Shown here: positions 1-9,244 of the stretch, piece by piece
How the letters are laid out: every line of letters starts with the position of its first letter
Numbering within the stretch: position 1 is the first letter of the stretch
Notes under the pieces: model-generated
Seen by the model: only the letters and a program-made list of their open reading frames with translations
The model's database searches: none
Told to the model about the DNA's origin: nothing
Translations under genes and position numbers: made by a program
From: Chara braunii
Lineage: Eukaryota; Streptophyta; Charophyceae; Charales; Characeae
Assembly (NCBI GenBank): GCA_003427395.1
Contig: BFEA01000014.1
Location: 5,256,635-5,293,499 of the forward strand
Direction: 5' to 3'
Length of the DNA: 36,865 nt

Positions 1-1080
1 TTAAATAGACTGTACGCACCCGGTCTCCCACGGCGACGTGATAGTCCAGCGGAGTTCCCTTTCCCTTCCTCCCTCCCTCCCTCCCTCCCTCCCTCTCTCA
101 CCCACCCATGCAGATAAGCAGTATCCATCTCTCGGCAATCAACGGGGAAAGACTCGGTCAGCTAAGCCGCCGTGGTTAAATGAGAAGTGCTCGAACATGA
201 TGACAGCTACGGACTTACATCTCCCCGAGCATACCTGACTCCTGAGCATAGTATACGATCTTAACAAGCACGCCCTTATAGAATTAACGGTAGCCTTATT
301 ACTCGTCGGGACTCCCGCAATCTTTGAATTTTCTCATCTCGTCTTGCCCTTCTTCTCGCTATCCTGTTTTTTTTTTTTTTTTTTTTTTTTGTTTTTTTTT
401 TTTTTTTCACAACTTTGGACCATTTGTCGATCAGCGAGCGAGTGTCATCCTTGGCACGGGGAAATGCTAATCTTCCGACGTTTAGCGTTCCGAATGCCAC
501 CAATATCCCGAAGTAAGGCTGTTACGGTTTTTCATCTCCAAAGGCTGTCGCTTTTTCATTTATTTCTCAAGGCTATCACTTTTTTTTATTAATCTCTCAC
601 CCTGTGCGACTTGAGTCCGTCGTTTTGAATGCTGCCCATCACACTCTACATAGTAGCACGATTTGTCGAAGTAAGGCTAGGCTTAACCTTCGGTCCTTCT
701 TTTCGAGGTCGCACACTGCTTCCTCACTACCTGTGTCATTAACCACGGTGTATACTTTGGGAAATTGGGTTATCTCTGCTCTCCATCACGTCCATACACT
801 TGGGCAGTACTTGGCAAAGGAGGGGGGGCGGGCAGGGGGGGAGGGAGAGGAGAGTGGAGGGCAGGGGAGGGGAAGGGAGGGGAGGTAAGGGGAGGGGAGG
901 GGAGTGAGAGTGAAGGGAAGAGGGCTGTCTAAAACTACCGGCATCGGTGTTTTCTCGCTGTTTGTGCCATCACCTACTAGCATATCGATGTATAGTTCTC
1001 GTGTGTATCTGATTCAGTACCTCTGCCCATCACATAACTAGACTGGAACGTAGTCCTCATAACTTTTTCTACTTTTTCTT
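1..1080. other. Non-coding, low-complexity stretch
   Basis: No convincing gene. It holds a CCCT-rich pyrimidine tract near 56-96, a long poly-T with a single G near 367-407, and a G-rich purine tract at about 819-925. The 12-mer cgaagtaaggct occurs near 510 and again near 668, hinting at an old degenerate duplication. Short open frames here are produced by the low-complexity tracts. Confidence 0.6.
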
Positions 1081-1096
1081 TGATCGGATCCAAAAC

Positions 1097-1263
1097 GGAA
1101 TCGAACTCGCGATCTCTGCTTCACGGCCGACTGCCCCCTTTTTTATTTATTTTATTATTATTCTTTTGTATGATTTTGATCACTGTGCTGGCCGAGTGGA
1201 GAGAGGGTAGAGCGACATCACCGTAGAAGTCATTCCACCCCGGGCCCTCACTACCCGGGGTGG
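1097..1263. repeat. tRNA-like (SINE-type) fragments and a GC-rich hairpin
   Basis: On the minus strand 1109-1097 reads GAGTTCGATTCC, a good polymerase III B-box. On the plus strand 1189-1199 reads TGGCCGAGTGG, a perfect tRNA-Ser/Leu-type A-box, but with no matching B-box downstream. 1235-1244 and 1254-1263 are a perfect 10-bp inverted repeat (CCACCCCGGG) with a 9-nt loop. No complete cloverleaf can be drawn, so these are read as decayed tRNA-derived SINE pieces and not tRNA genes. Confidence 0.35.
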
Positions 1264-1555
1264 GAGGAGGGGGGAGGGGAGAGTAAACGACTTCAAACTT
1301 CATTAAAAAAGGAGTGTTTAAAAAAAATAGTTGTGATCACATTGTGCGGTCAATAATCCTATTGTGAGGATGACATCCTAGTTGTCATTCCAGGGGCCCT
1401 TTCCAAGCAGACTGAATGTATACTGGAACTACGACTTGTTTCGATGCATCTGACCTACTTTTCCGACCAGATTGGCTTTCGAACAGTATCACAACCCCTC
1501 TACCTCATCGTTTTCATGCCAGGGTGAAGGCAGGTCGCTTTCTTTGGCATGACAA

Positions 1556-1603
1556 GCCTCGAACTCTCGACTTGTGCTCGATCCAGCGTTCTATCACTAA
1601 CTG
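1556..1603 (-). repeat. tRNA-derived SINE-like head
   Basis: On the minus strand an A-box-like stretch (TCAGTTAGTGATAGAACGC) is followed about 27 nt later by a B-box-like GAGTTCGAGGC, with tRNA-like order and near-normal spacing. Acceptor stem and T-stem pairing are not maintained, so a functional tRNA is unlikely. It lies directly next to the 31-bp minisatellite. Confidence 0.4.
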
Positions 1604-1620
1604 ACGGAATCCGATGAAGG

Positions 1621-1875
1621 GGGATTCGAACACGTGTCCTTGAAAAGCTTGAGGATTTGAACACGTGTCCTTGAAAAGCTTGAGGATTCGAACACGTGTC
1701 CTTGAAAAGCTTGAGGNAAGCTTGAGGATTCGAACACGTGTCCTTGAAAAGCTTGAGGATTTGAACACGTGTCCTTGAAAAGCTTGAGGATTTGAACACG
1801 TGTCCTTGAAAACCTTGAGGATTTGAACACGTGTCCTTCATTCGAACACGTGTCGGACTCCTTGAAAAGCTTGGT
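1621..1875. repeat. 31-bp minisatellite with G-box palindromes
   Basis: About seven to eight copies of a 31-bp unit. Each contains the palindrome ACACGTGT (a CACGTG G-box/E-box core, eight occurrences) and most also contain AAGCTT. An N at 1717 sits inside the array with part of a unit repeated around it, suggesting assembly collapse or an unresolved copy number. The last two copies are irregular. Minus-strand open frames across it are artefacts of the repeat. Confidence 0.9.
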
Positions 1876-2190
1876 TTGCTAGTTGCCTGACATAGTATGT
1901 CTTTATCATTTCAATTCTTTTTGTCTTCAGAATCTTTGCTCCTTTTTTTTTTTTTTTTTTTTTTTCCCTCTTTGTTTTGTTCATTGCAATTCCAAAACAA
2001 TGTAGAGATAGATAGATATAGCTCTAACAATACGCGATCACGGGTGTCCTCCATTAGCCCCCAGATCTTCACTTTAGCACAGCTTCCGCCTTCACCGGTA
2101 TAGGGCTGATAAGCCTCACGAATGTATTCAGGGTATGAATTTTTGCACGTGGTTTTTGTGTTGGCGGGAACACGTTAGATAGGTCAGCCG
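1876..2190. other. No gene seen
   Basis: Contains a poly-T run at about 1943-1965 and otherwise unique-looking AT-rich sequence. No ORF or RNA gene is supported. Confidence 0.5.
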
Positions 2191-2265
2191 ATGATGGGAG
2201 CCTCCTTGATGAGGGGTGCTGATCAACCCGTATCGACGATCCGATCACTGCCAGGGGACCAGTAC

Positions 2266-3130
2266 CTTTCCCGCCAAATTAGTAGTAATTTGGCGCGGAC
2301 CGAAGTGAACCTCCCTGACGACGGCTGCGAGTCGTCCTGTCTCGCCGGTCCGGTCGCTGCCAGGTTCCCAGCGCCCTTCCCGCCAATTTTAGTTCCCGCG
2401 CACGGAACTGACCCTCCCTGACGAGGGGCGCCGATCCGACTGTCTAATCCGTCCGATCGCTGCCAGGTGTCCAATGCCCTTCCCGCCAATTTTATTTCCC
2501 GCGCACGGGACGAGTGGGGTTCCGATCAGGCTGTCCCATCCCTCCGATCGCTGCCAGGTGTCCAATGCCCTTCCCGCCAATTTTCTTTCCCGCGCACGGG
2601 ACTGACCCTCGCTGACGAGGGGTGCAGATCAGGCTGTCCCATCCCTCCGATCGCTGCCAGGTGTCCAGTACCTTTCCCGCCAATTTTATTTCCCACGCAC
2701 GGGACGAGGGGTTCGGATCAGGCTGTCCCATCCCTCCGATCGATCTCTGCCAGGTGTCTAATGCCCTTCCCGCCAATTTTTTCCCCCGCGCACGGGACTG
2801 ACCCTCGCTGACGAGGGGTGCGGATCAGGCTGTCCCATCCCTCCGTTTGCTGCCAGGTGTCCAGTGCCTTTTCCCGCCAATTTTATTTCCCGCGCACGGG
2901 ACTGATCCTCGGTGACGAGGGATGCGGATCTGGCTGTCTCGTCCGTCCGATCGCTGCCAGGTGGCCAGGGCCCTTCCCGCCAATTTGATTTCCCGCGCAC
3001 GGAACTGAGCCTCCGTGATGAGGGGTGCGGACGAGCCCTCCGATTGGCGCTTGGTAACCAGTGACCTCCGCGCCATTTCCGATTTCCCGCTCAGAGTATT
3101 CAGTCCTTGTCCTTCCCGCCGACCCTATTC
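2266..3130. repeat. ~91-109-bp minisatellite array rich in E2F-like motifs
   Basis: The segment beginning cccgccaatt recurs near 2270, 2379, 2482, 2573, 2676, 2769, 2873 and 2976, with a degenerate copy near 3069. Spacing alternates between about 91-93 and 103-109 bp. Units carry a CTGCCAGGTGTCC block, TTCCCGCC followed by AATTTT, and TTTCCCGCGCACGGGA. At least eight places contain TTTCCCGC, the core of the plant/animal E2F consensus TTTSSCGC. The array ends about 590 bp upstream of the start codon of the only clear gene. Regulatory function is an inference; it may be neutral satellite DNA. Confidence 0.85.
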
Positions 3131-3288
3131 TCCTCGCGCGGGACTCCATTCGCGCGCGCACCCGTAGCCTCAGCTTTAACCCCGGTGCCCATCTGTCTGT
3201 AGTTCCCCGGACTGAGACATATATCAACCGATCGATTGATAGTGACACTCCTTCCAGCCCCTCCCGCCCACCGCTCCCCACCCCTCCC

Positions 3289-3311
3289 TCTGTGTGTGTG
3301 TGTCTGTGTGT

Positions 3312-3399
<88 letters not shown>

Positions 3400-3400
3400 N

Positions 3401-3452
<52 letters not shown>
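3289..3452. repeat. Compound (TG)n-(GA)n microsatellite
   Basis: A TG-rich tract to about 3354 passes directly into pure GA to 3452, with an N at 3400 marking an unresolved length. It lies about 270 bp upstream of the start codon at 3723. Confidence 0.97.
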
Positions 3453-3453
<1 letters not shown>

Positions 3454-3722
3454 AAACGGGAGTGAAGAGGGGAGGAGGAGAACGACTGGGGACTTCGTTT
3501 TTTCATTCGAAAGAGCAGTTAAGATCTCGCTCGACATAAGAACAGAAACGAATAAAGGATGTCGCTTGACATCGAAGGAAGGCGTACGACAGAACGTTCT
3601 TGGATTTAGCAAGCAGCTGAGAGAGCTCACCGTTGTGATTGTGACTGGGTGGGGATTAATTACTGTACTAGGTTCTTCGAAAGACTCTCACGACCAGGCA
3701 ATTACCACATACTCTCTCTGAG
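3453..3722 (+). promoter_or_regulatory. Presumed 5' leader/proximal promoter of the MACPF-like/GTPase gene
   Basis: There is no obvious TATA box. An in-frame TAG at 3669-3671 closes the frame before the first ATG at 3723, which supports 3723 as the start unless an upstream exon is spliced in. GA-rich sequence lies immediately upstream. Confidence 0.35.
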
Positions 3723-6700
3723 ATGATGAGGGAAGAGCAGGTCGTGCACGATCCGTGCATCGCCAATACAAAGAAGATCATGGAGGATCGAGCTATGACG
3801 TCCCCTCCTCTCGAAAGTGACAGCATGAGAGTGATTAGGATGGCTGCTCTCGGGCGGTCGGCTAACGTGGGCGACTTATACGATATCCGGACAGAGGCTT
3901 TCTGTACAGCGAGGCAGGGATCCCGTCCGCGGCTGAGTTTGTTTGATCATCACATTCTCCCGCCAACCGTGTCTAAATCTCAGCCGTCCATTCAAGTGCA
4001 TTACACGATCGATGATGAAGAGGAAGATGACTGTCACAGCTTGTCGAAGAGGTGCCGCATCTTACACGTCGATCCTCAACTGCAGCTGAGCATCCTCGGG
4101 GGTCTGATCACACCGGAGGGACCGGGGGAGTACCTTGTCTATCGGGAACCCAGCGTCCCGGCGGGCGACACCGACAGAGGGGCCCGGGCATCCTTCTTCT
4201 GCCAGGTCACTACTGTCGAGACTCATCTAGACTTCAATCAACAGCTCCCTAACAAGGAGGCGATCCACGTGGCAGCTTCGAGGACCATCAACGCAATCGA
4301 CTCCGGCCTTCATCAGGCTACCCATCTCGTAAGCGGGGTGGTTCTTGGCGGGACCGTGGTGGCCTTGATTACCAGCCGACCGATGCAGCAGCAGCAGCAG
4401 CAGCAGCAGGAGCAGCAGCAATCACCTGCAGAGTGTCAAGTCGACGACGGGAACAAGCGAGGGTCGGAGCTTGTGGTCCACAAGGCAGCGACCAAGGCCC
4501 GCTTGCAGAGACGTCTGATGACACTCAAGGCATCCTTACTTCCCACTGCTACCGGTAGTAGCTTAGACACCGGCGAGTCCAAAGCCGGTGGTAGTGATTC
4601 CCCCGTCGGCTCATCACAGGCTGAAATCGCTGGGGATGATGCTATTAATAGCCCTGCTGCGAGTGACCCTGCTGCTATTAATAGCACTGCTGCGAGTGAT
4701 GGAGATCGCGGAGGTAGGCGGAATCGCAGCAGCAGCAGCAGCGCAATAGTCCCCGACGATTCCCGCGGTAATGGCGCTCCTCATAGCCCGACGGCGACGG
4801 TTAGAAGCGACGGCTGGCGAAAGCGCATCAGTAGAAATCTTAGGACCGGCGGCAGCAGCGGCAGCAGCGGCAGCAGCAGAAAAAGCGGTACTACCACTAG
4901 TAGTAGTAGTAGTACTAGAAGAAGTACTGCTACTGCTGGTAACGATAGTAGTAGCAGTGCTAGCAGTGGTAGTTCTTCTTCTTGTTGTTGTTGTTGGAAA
5001 GACGAAGGAGAGAAGAAGATTAGGAGGAGGAGGAGGAGTAGGTGTACAGACTCAGGAGAGGAGACCGTTACCACGTATGGTAGTTGGGGCCGTAGTGGTG
5101 AGGGAGAGGAGACCGACTCCATTTCCGTGAGGATCTTCACGGACTTGACCTGGGAAAGGCCATTCGGAAACGCATCGACCAGTCTGACCGAGCTCAAGAG
5201 GATTGTCGATTGCTGCACACACCTGGGTGATGAGCACATACGTCTGCTTGCCCCCGTTGTTATCTGCTTATGTCCGATCTCAGACTTTTTCCGTTGGCAT
5301 CAACAAGTTTGCGGCTATCCTGTCGCCAGAGCGGCGTCAGCGCTGCGCGCTTTGCCGTCACACACGCTTCCGGACGAGCACGCCATCTCCAAAACTCGCC
5401 GACTGTTTGAAGAGCTCCAAGAGCTAAGAGACGATTTCGAGGCTTTGCTCCGCGACATGGGCGTTGCCATTCGAGCTCACGGCGAGATTGCAGTTCTGAG
5501 GATGGAGATGGAGGTGTTATACCTCCAGCGAAGCAGGATAGAGATCACGACACAGAGACTTCGACAGGAAGTGGCCGAGGCTACGGTGAAGATTCGTTGC
5601 TCCCCTCCTCCTCCTCCTCCTCCTCCTCCTCCCTCTCCTGCTCCTCCTCCTCCCTCTCCTCCCTCTCCTCCTCCTCTTCCCTCTCCTCCCTCTCCTCCTC
5701 CTCCTCCTCCTCCTCCTTCTCCTCCAGGTTCGTCGGGGGAAGAGGAGGGAGGGGGGTCCGCGGCTTTGACGCGAGTAGTGGACAGGTTCCGCCAAAGCTC
5801 CGGCCTGTTCGCTGCGCGCCAGAGTGTTGCCAGAGAGTCGGCTAGACTCAATGAGATAGTGGCGACGCTGACGTCCCTGCGCAGCGGAGGTGTGAGGTTC
5901 CGCACCGGAGAGGACGATGTCAGTGCCATCGGCGCGATTGTGTCCGAGCACAAGCAGGACATGGTCTACATTATGGTCCATTTCTCCGCTGCGGGTCGTG
6001 GAGAATCCTGGCAAAAGAACCTGAAGCTGCTCAAATGCCTCATGGATATCGAGAGGGGGAGGGGGCTTCAAGAAGCCCCCGACGAAACCATCGCTGCTAC
6101 ATCCGTTGGCTCTGTTGCTGCTCGTCGTCCTCCTCGCTGTTTCTTCTACGTACTGCAGCTGCAGGTTCTTGGTTCAGACCCCTGCTCCTCCGGCAACAGC
6201 TCCTCCGTTGTAGATGGAACGTGCTCACCACACTCGATGCCAAACACGACGACAGCTGGCAGCATGACGTGGAAGAGACATGACGGCCGCACGATGGCTA
6301 TGGCGGGGGCAGTCGACGAGCTTCCTCACTCCCCTAGTGGCCATGGCAGTAGCCATCGTTCTCCTCCGCCTCCTCCTCCTCCTCCTCCACGGGGCAGCAA
6401 TGGAGTCACAATGGGTGAAAGCCAAGGTTTTGATCATCTCCCTGACACGAGGACAAGGTTCTATCAGAATGGCTGCCTTATCCTCGACGACGTGAGACGT
6501 CAAATGGACAGAGTGGCACAGCTGTGCATACTGAGAAGCAGCCAGATGGAACTTGGTGTGCCTCTGGAGACGAGTTACAGCGAGCAACGTCCACGTGTAG
6601 CAGCACCTCTGCGAGCACCTTGCCCGGGCTCTGTGTCTGGCAAATGCCCTTCTCTGGAGAGGGACTGGCATTGCGAGAGGTGTGCATGCCACGTGGAGTA

Positions 6701-8711
6701 CGGTGGGGACGGCTACGTGTACTGCGACTGCGGGCGGGCACCGTTATCTTCGCTGAGCTACATGTGCCGAGCCGCCAAACACGAGGGGGGCAATACCTAT
6801 ATAGGTTACGACGACCCGGTGCAGCAGCTGGCGGAATATCTGGGGAGGTTGCCGGCCGGCAGGGAGATAAAAAATGTGCTGCTGCTCGGGGAGAGCGGGG
6901 TAGGCAAGTCCACTTTCATCAACGCCTTCGCCAATTACCTTAGGCACAAAGACATGGAGGACGCCAAGGACGATCTGCTTGCCCTGATCCCTTCGCACTT
7001 CACGGTGTGTCCTGCGGGCAACTACAGCGGCGTGAGGGTGACGGTGGGCGACCTTCTGGGAGACGATAACGAGGAGGCCGGTGTCGGGAAGTCCGCTACC
7101 CAGACCTGCAAGGCCTACGTTTTCAGCTATGCCTACCATGGGGAGGAGTACAAGGTGCGTCTCATCGACACTCCTGGGATAGGGGACACTCGGGGCTTCC
7201 ACCAGGACCGGCACAATTTGGAGAATGTCCTCAAGTTTCTGGGTAATCACCGGCAGGTTCATGGCATCTGCATCCTGATGAAGCCCAACTTGGCAAGACT
7301 CAATGTGATGTTCCGCTTCTGCGTACTGGAACTCTTGTCCCACCTGCACAAGAGTGCCAAGGACAACCTCACCTTCGTCTTCACCAACGCCCGCTCCACC
7401 TTCTATCGTCCTGGGGACACCATGCCGGTGCTGCAGGAGATGGCCAAGAAGATCAGTGACTCCCCTCCTTTCGTTGAAATCGAGCTCAGCGACAACACCA
7501 TGTACTTGGTGGATAGCGAGTCGTTTCGCTTCCTGGCCGCTGCCAACAAAGGGGTGAAGTTCAGTGATGAACAGACGGGCGACTTCGCAAAGAGCTGGAG
7601 GGTGTCTGTGAGGGAGTGCAGGCGGCTCATGGACCACATCTTGAGTCTATCTCCACACAATGTGGAGGACACCATTTCTCTGAACGAGGCCCGCCGTCAC
7701 ATGCTCCAACTGATGCGGCCCCTTGGAGAAATCAGCCGCCTTATAGGGGTCAATAACAAGCTCATAGAAGAGAAAAAGGAAGAGTTGGGGAAGGTAGAGG
7801 AGGAGCAGAAGTCGCAGGGGCATGTGGGGGACGTGGAGGAAGAGCGGGTGGATCAGCCCCGCTGCGTTTGCATCTCCCCCTCGTGTAGGGATGCCGTAAT
7901 TGTGGAGGGGGTCACGAAGTACCACTACAGGACAGTGTGTCACGACCCATGCAGCGACTCCACCGGGGCTCTGAACACCATCAACGACCCGAGCCTCCGG
8001 TCTTGCTCTGCCATGGGCAAGAAAGGCAAGTGCACCCATTGTGGCTGCGACTGGTCCTCTCACATGCGCGTGGACAGGGAGACGAATATCAAGATGGTTC
8101 TCAGACAGCAGCCTGCTGCAAGAAAGTCGAGATCTTTATCAGATGGCTGGCTGGAAGCGGCGAAGACAGAGGTGCAAGTGAAGCTAGCGCACTTGACGGC
8201 CAAGGTCAGCCAGCTGGAGCAGGAACAGGCAGCTGTGTCCGCCACCTGCACCAGGTTCGCCTTGGTCCAGAAATGGAACGCCTTAACGCCACATAACGAC
8301 GCCATTGTGGAATATTTAGACCATCTGGTGGAGGAGCTGAGGAGTGCTGACTCAGCAGGATCGGATTCTGAAGGAGGCGATAGAGAGCTGCTGAGGAGGC
8401 TGATCGAGTTGAAGCAAGAGTACGAGCACGAGGCAAGGCTGCTCTCGGAGGCATCAGAGACCTCCTGCGAGAGCCTGGAGGAGGCGCAGGCGATGCTCTC
8501 ACCAACAAGGACGAAGGATATGATGCAGACATTGTTTCATCTACCAATAACAGGCTGGAAGATAAAACAAGCTGTGGAGGGATCTGAATCTAGTGGTCGT
8601 GAAACAGAGGTAAAATACCAGGAAGTGCTAGTCAGGACGGCCAAGCAGAGGGCCTGGGCGAATGTCAAATATGCCCCTCATCTTTCCAATCCGCCACAAA
8701 GACTCCGCTAG
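3723..8711 (+). CDS. MACPF-like (stonustoxin-type) and P-loop GTPase multidomain protein, 1662 aa
   Basis: Uninterrupted 1662-codon frame starting with two Met codons. Residues 37-215 resemble the N-terminal MACPF-like module of the stonustoxin superfamily: ALGRSANVGDLYDIR at 42-56 and ATHLVSGVVLGG at 199-210. A low-complexity block of about 250 residues (polyQ, Ser/Gly, Cys, Arg runs) follows. Residues 466-625 look like the family's linker and helical module, 626-668 are Pro-rich, and 705-815 look thioredoxin-like. A Cys-rich motif (C984, C987, C989, C1001, C1003, C1015) precedes a GTPase: G1 GESGVGKST 1056-1064, likely G2 T1126, G3 DTPGIGD 1149-1155, and TNAR 1221-1224 in the G4 position. 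A second Cys/His cluster (1381-1447) and a coiled coil (about 1475-1580) end it. No signal peptide is evident, so it is probably intracellular. The GTPase call is firm. The MACPF-like call is by motif reading and less certain. Role unknown; an immune or membrane-acting effector is possible. Confidence 0.85.
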   Translation: MMREEQVVHDPCIANTKKIMEDRAMTSPPLESDSMRVIRMAALGRSANVGDLYDIRTEAFCTARQGSRPRLSLFDHHILPPTVSKSQPSIQVHYTIDDEEEDDCHSLSKRCRILHVDPQLQLSILGGLITPEGPGEYLVYREPSVPAGDTDRGARASFFCQVTTVETHLDFNQQLPNKEAIHVAASRTINAIDSGLHQATHLVSGVVLGGTVVALITSRPMQQQQQQQQEQQQSPAECQVDDGNKRGSELVVHKAATKARLQRRLMTLKASLLPTATGSSLDTGESKAGGSDSPVGSSQAEIAGDDAINSPAASDPAAINSTAASDGDRGGRRNRSSSSSAIVPDDSRGNGAPHSPTATVRSDGWRKRISRNLRTGGSSGSSGSSRKSGTTTSSSSSTRRSTATAGNDSSSSASSGSSSSCCCCWKDEGEKKIRRRRRSRCTDSGEETVTTYGSWGRSGEGEETDSISVRIFTDLTWERPFGNASTSLTELKRIVDCCTHLGDEHIRLLAPVVICLCPISDFFRWHQQVCGYPVARAASALRALPSHTLPDEHAISKTRRLFEELQELRDDFEALLRDMGVAIRAHGEIAVLRMEMEVLYLQRSRIEITTQRLRQEVAEATVKIRCSPPPPPPPPPPSPAPPPPSPPSPPPLPSPPSPPPPPPPPSPPGSSGEEEGGGSAALTRVVDRFRQSSGLFAARQSVARESARLNEIVATLTSLRSGGVRFRTGEDDVSAIGAIVSEHKQDMVYIMVHFSAAGRGESWQKNLKLLKCLMDIERGRGLQEAPDETIAATSVGSVAARRPPRCFFYVLQLQVLGSDPCSSGNSSSVVDGTCSPHSMPNTTTAGSMTWKRHDGRTMAMAGAVDELPHSPSGHGSSHRSPPPPPPPPPRGSNGVTMGESQGFDHLPDTRTRFYQNGCLILDDVRRQMDRVAQLCILRSSQMELGVPLETSYSEQRPRVAAPLRAPCPGSVSGKCPSLERDWHCERCACHVEYGGDGYVYCDCGRAPLSSLSYMCRAAKHEGGNTYIGYDDPVQQLAEYLGRLPAGREIKNVLLLGESGVGKSTFINAFANYLRHKDMEDAKDDLLALIPSHFTVCPAGNYSGVRVTVGDLLGDDNEEAGVGKSATQTCKAYVFSYAYHGEEYKVRLIDTPGIGDTRGFHQDRHNLENVLKFLGNHRQVHGICILMKPNLARLNVMFRFCVLELLSHLHKSAKDNLTFVFTNARSTFYRPGDTMPVLQEMAKKISDSPPFVEIELSDNTMYLVDSESFRFLAAANKGVKFSDEQTGDFAKSWRVSVRECRRLMDHILSLSPHNVEDTISLNEARRHMLQLMRPLGEISRLIGVNNKLIEEKKEELGKVEEEQKSQGHVGDVEEERVDQPRCVCISPSCRDAVIVEGVTKYHYRTVCHDPCSDSTGALNTINDPSLRSCSAMGKKGKCTHCGCDWSSHMRVDRETNIKMVLRQQPAARKSRSLSDGWLEAAKTEVQVKLAHLTAKVSQLEQEQAAVSATCTRFALVQKWNALTPHNDAIVEYLDHLVEELRSADSAGSDSEGGDRELLRRLIELKQEYEHEARLLSEASETSCESLEEAQAMLSPTRTKDMMQTLFHLPITGWKIKQAVEGSESSGRETEVKYQEVLVRTAKQRAWANVKYAPHLSNPPQRLR
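4383..5725 (+). repeat. In-frame trinucleotide repeats in the coding region
   Basis: (CAG)8 after an ATG at 4383, AGC/AGT serine runs near 4730-4745 and 4840-4975, TTC/TTG runs near 4976-4997, AGG near 5022-5037, and a long CCT/CCTCTC proline tract at about 5605-5725. All keep the reading frame. They create long spurious frames on both strands. Confidence 0.9.
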
Positions 8712-9240
8712 TACCAGTTCACCAGAACCTCTGAAGGAGGGCTGGGAAATCCACCAAGGACATATTACTCACGAAGTCGCCGAACGTGTAATGCAACCAT
8801 GAATTCGATAGATTTGTGGTGCTTGAGGGGTGGGGGAGAAGAGTACAGGAGTGTTGTACCCAGCACATGTGGCTGAATGGTGCCACACATGCGTATTTGT
8901 TATTAAACAGTTCAAATCCTGATCGAACTGGATGGACACAATAATACTAGGGCATATTAGCCCCTTTCTGAAAGAACAAACAACAAATAAAAGAGCGTTG
9001 ACTCCTATGTGAGTAAGGTTAGGGCGTTAGGGCTTCACTGCTCCTATGTTCACGCTTAGAAAGCACAAACCTGGCCTCTTATAGAACAGCCAAGTTCGTG
9101 CTTTCCTAGCATGAACTTAGCAACTGTTACAGTGCAGCCTGCCTCTAAGACAAGGGTCCACCTTCCCCTACCTGTTCCCTTTGGGTTCCCTTTCCGAGTC
9201 TGGACATTTATACACAGTAGCTGAGGGAACTATAGGTTAA
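8712..9240 (+). other. 3' flank of the gene
   Basis: An AATAAA hexamer at 8986-8991, about 275 bp after the stop, is a plausible polyadenylation signal. TGGCTGAATGG at 8870-8880 and AGTTCAAATCC at 8909-8919 match tRNA A- and B-box motifs at near-tRNA spacing, but no cloverleaf forms, so this is at most a SINE-like relic. No other gene is seen. Confidence 0.4.
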
Positions 9241-9244
9241 TGTT

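Noticed and set aside
1556-1603. Functional tRNA gene
   Set aside because: A- and B-box motifs are present but the acceptor and T stems do not pair; the same applies near 1100, 8870, 9420 and 10860.
1500-1841. Minus-strand repetitive protein in the 31-bp minisatellite
   Set aside because: The period is not a multiple of three, so the same peptide cycles through all three frames; no promoter or domain.
2883-3630. Frames of 134-207 codons over the TG/GA repeat
   Set aside because: Pure dinucleotide repeats cannot contain stops in some frames; products are homopolymeric and cross an N.
5477-6071. Minus-strand Gly- or Arg-rich frames and plus-strand Ser-rich frames
   Set aside because: Produced by the proline-coding CCT repeat read in other frames.
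6744-7637. 297-codon minus-strand open frame opposite the GTPase region
   Set aside because: It is the antisense shadow of the GC-rich conserved coding region, with no recognisable domain and no independent support.
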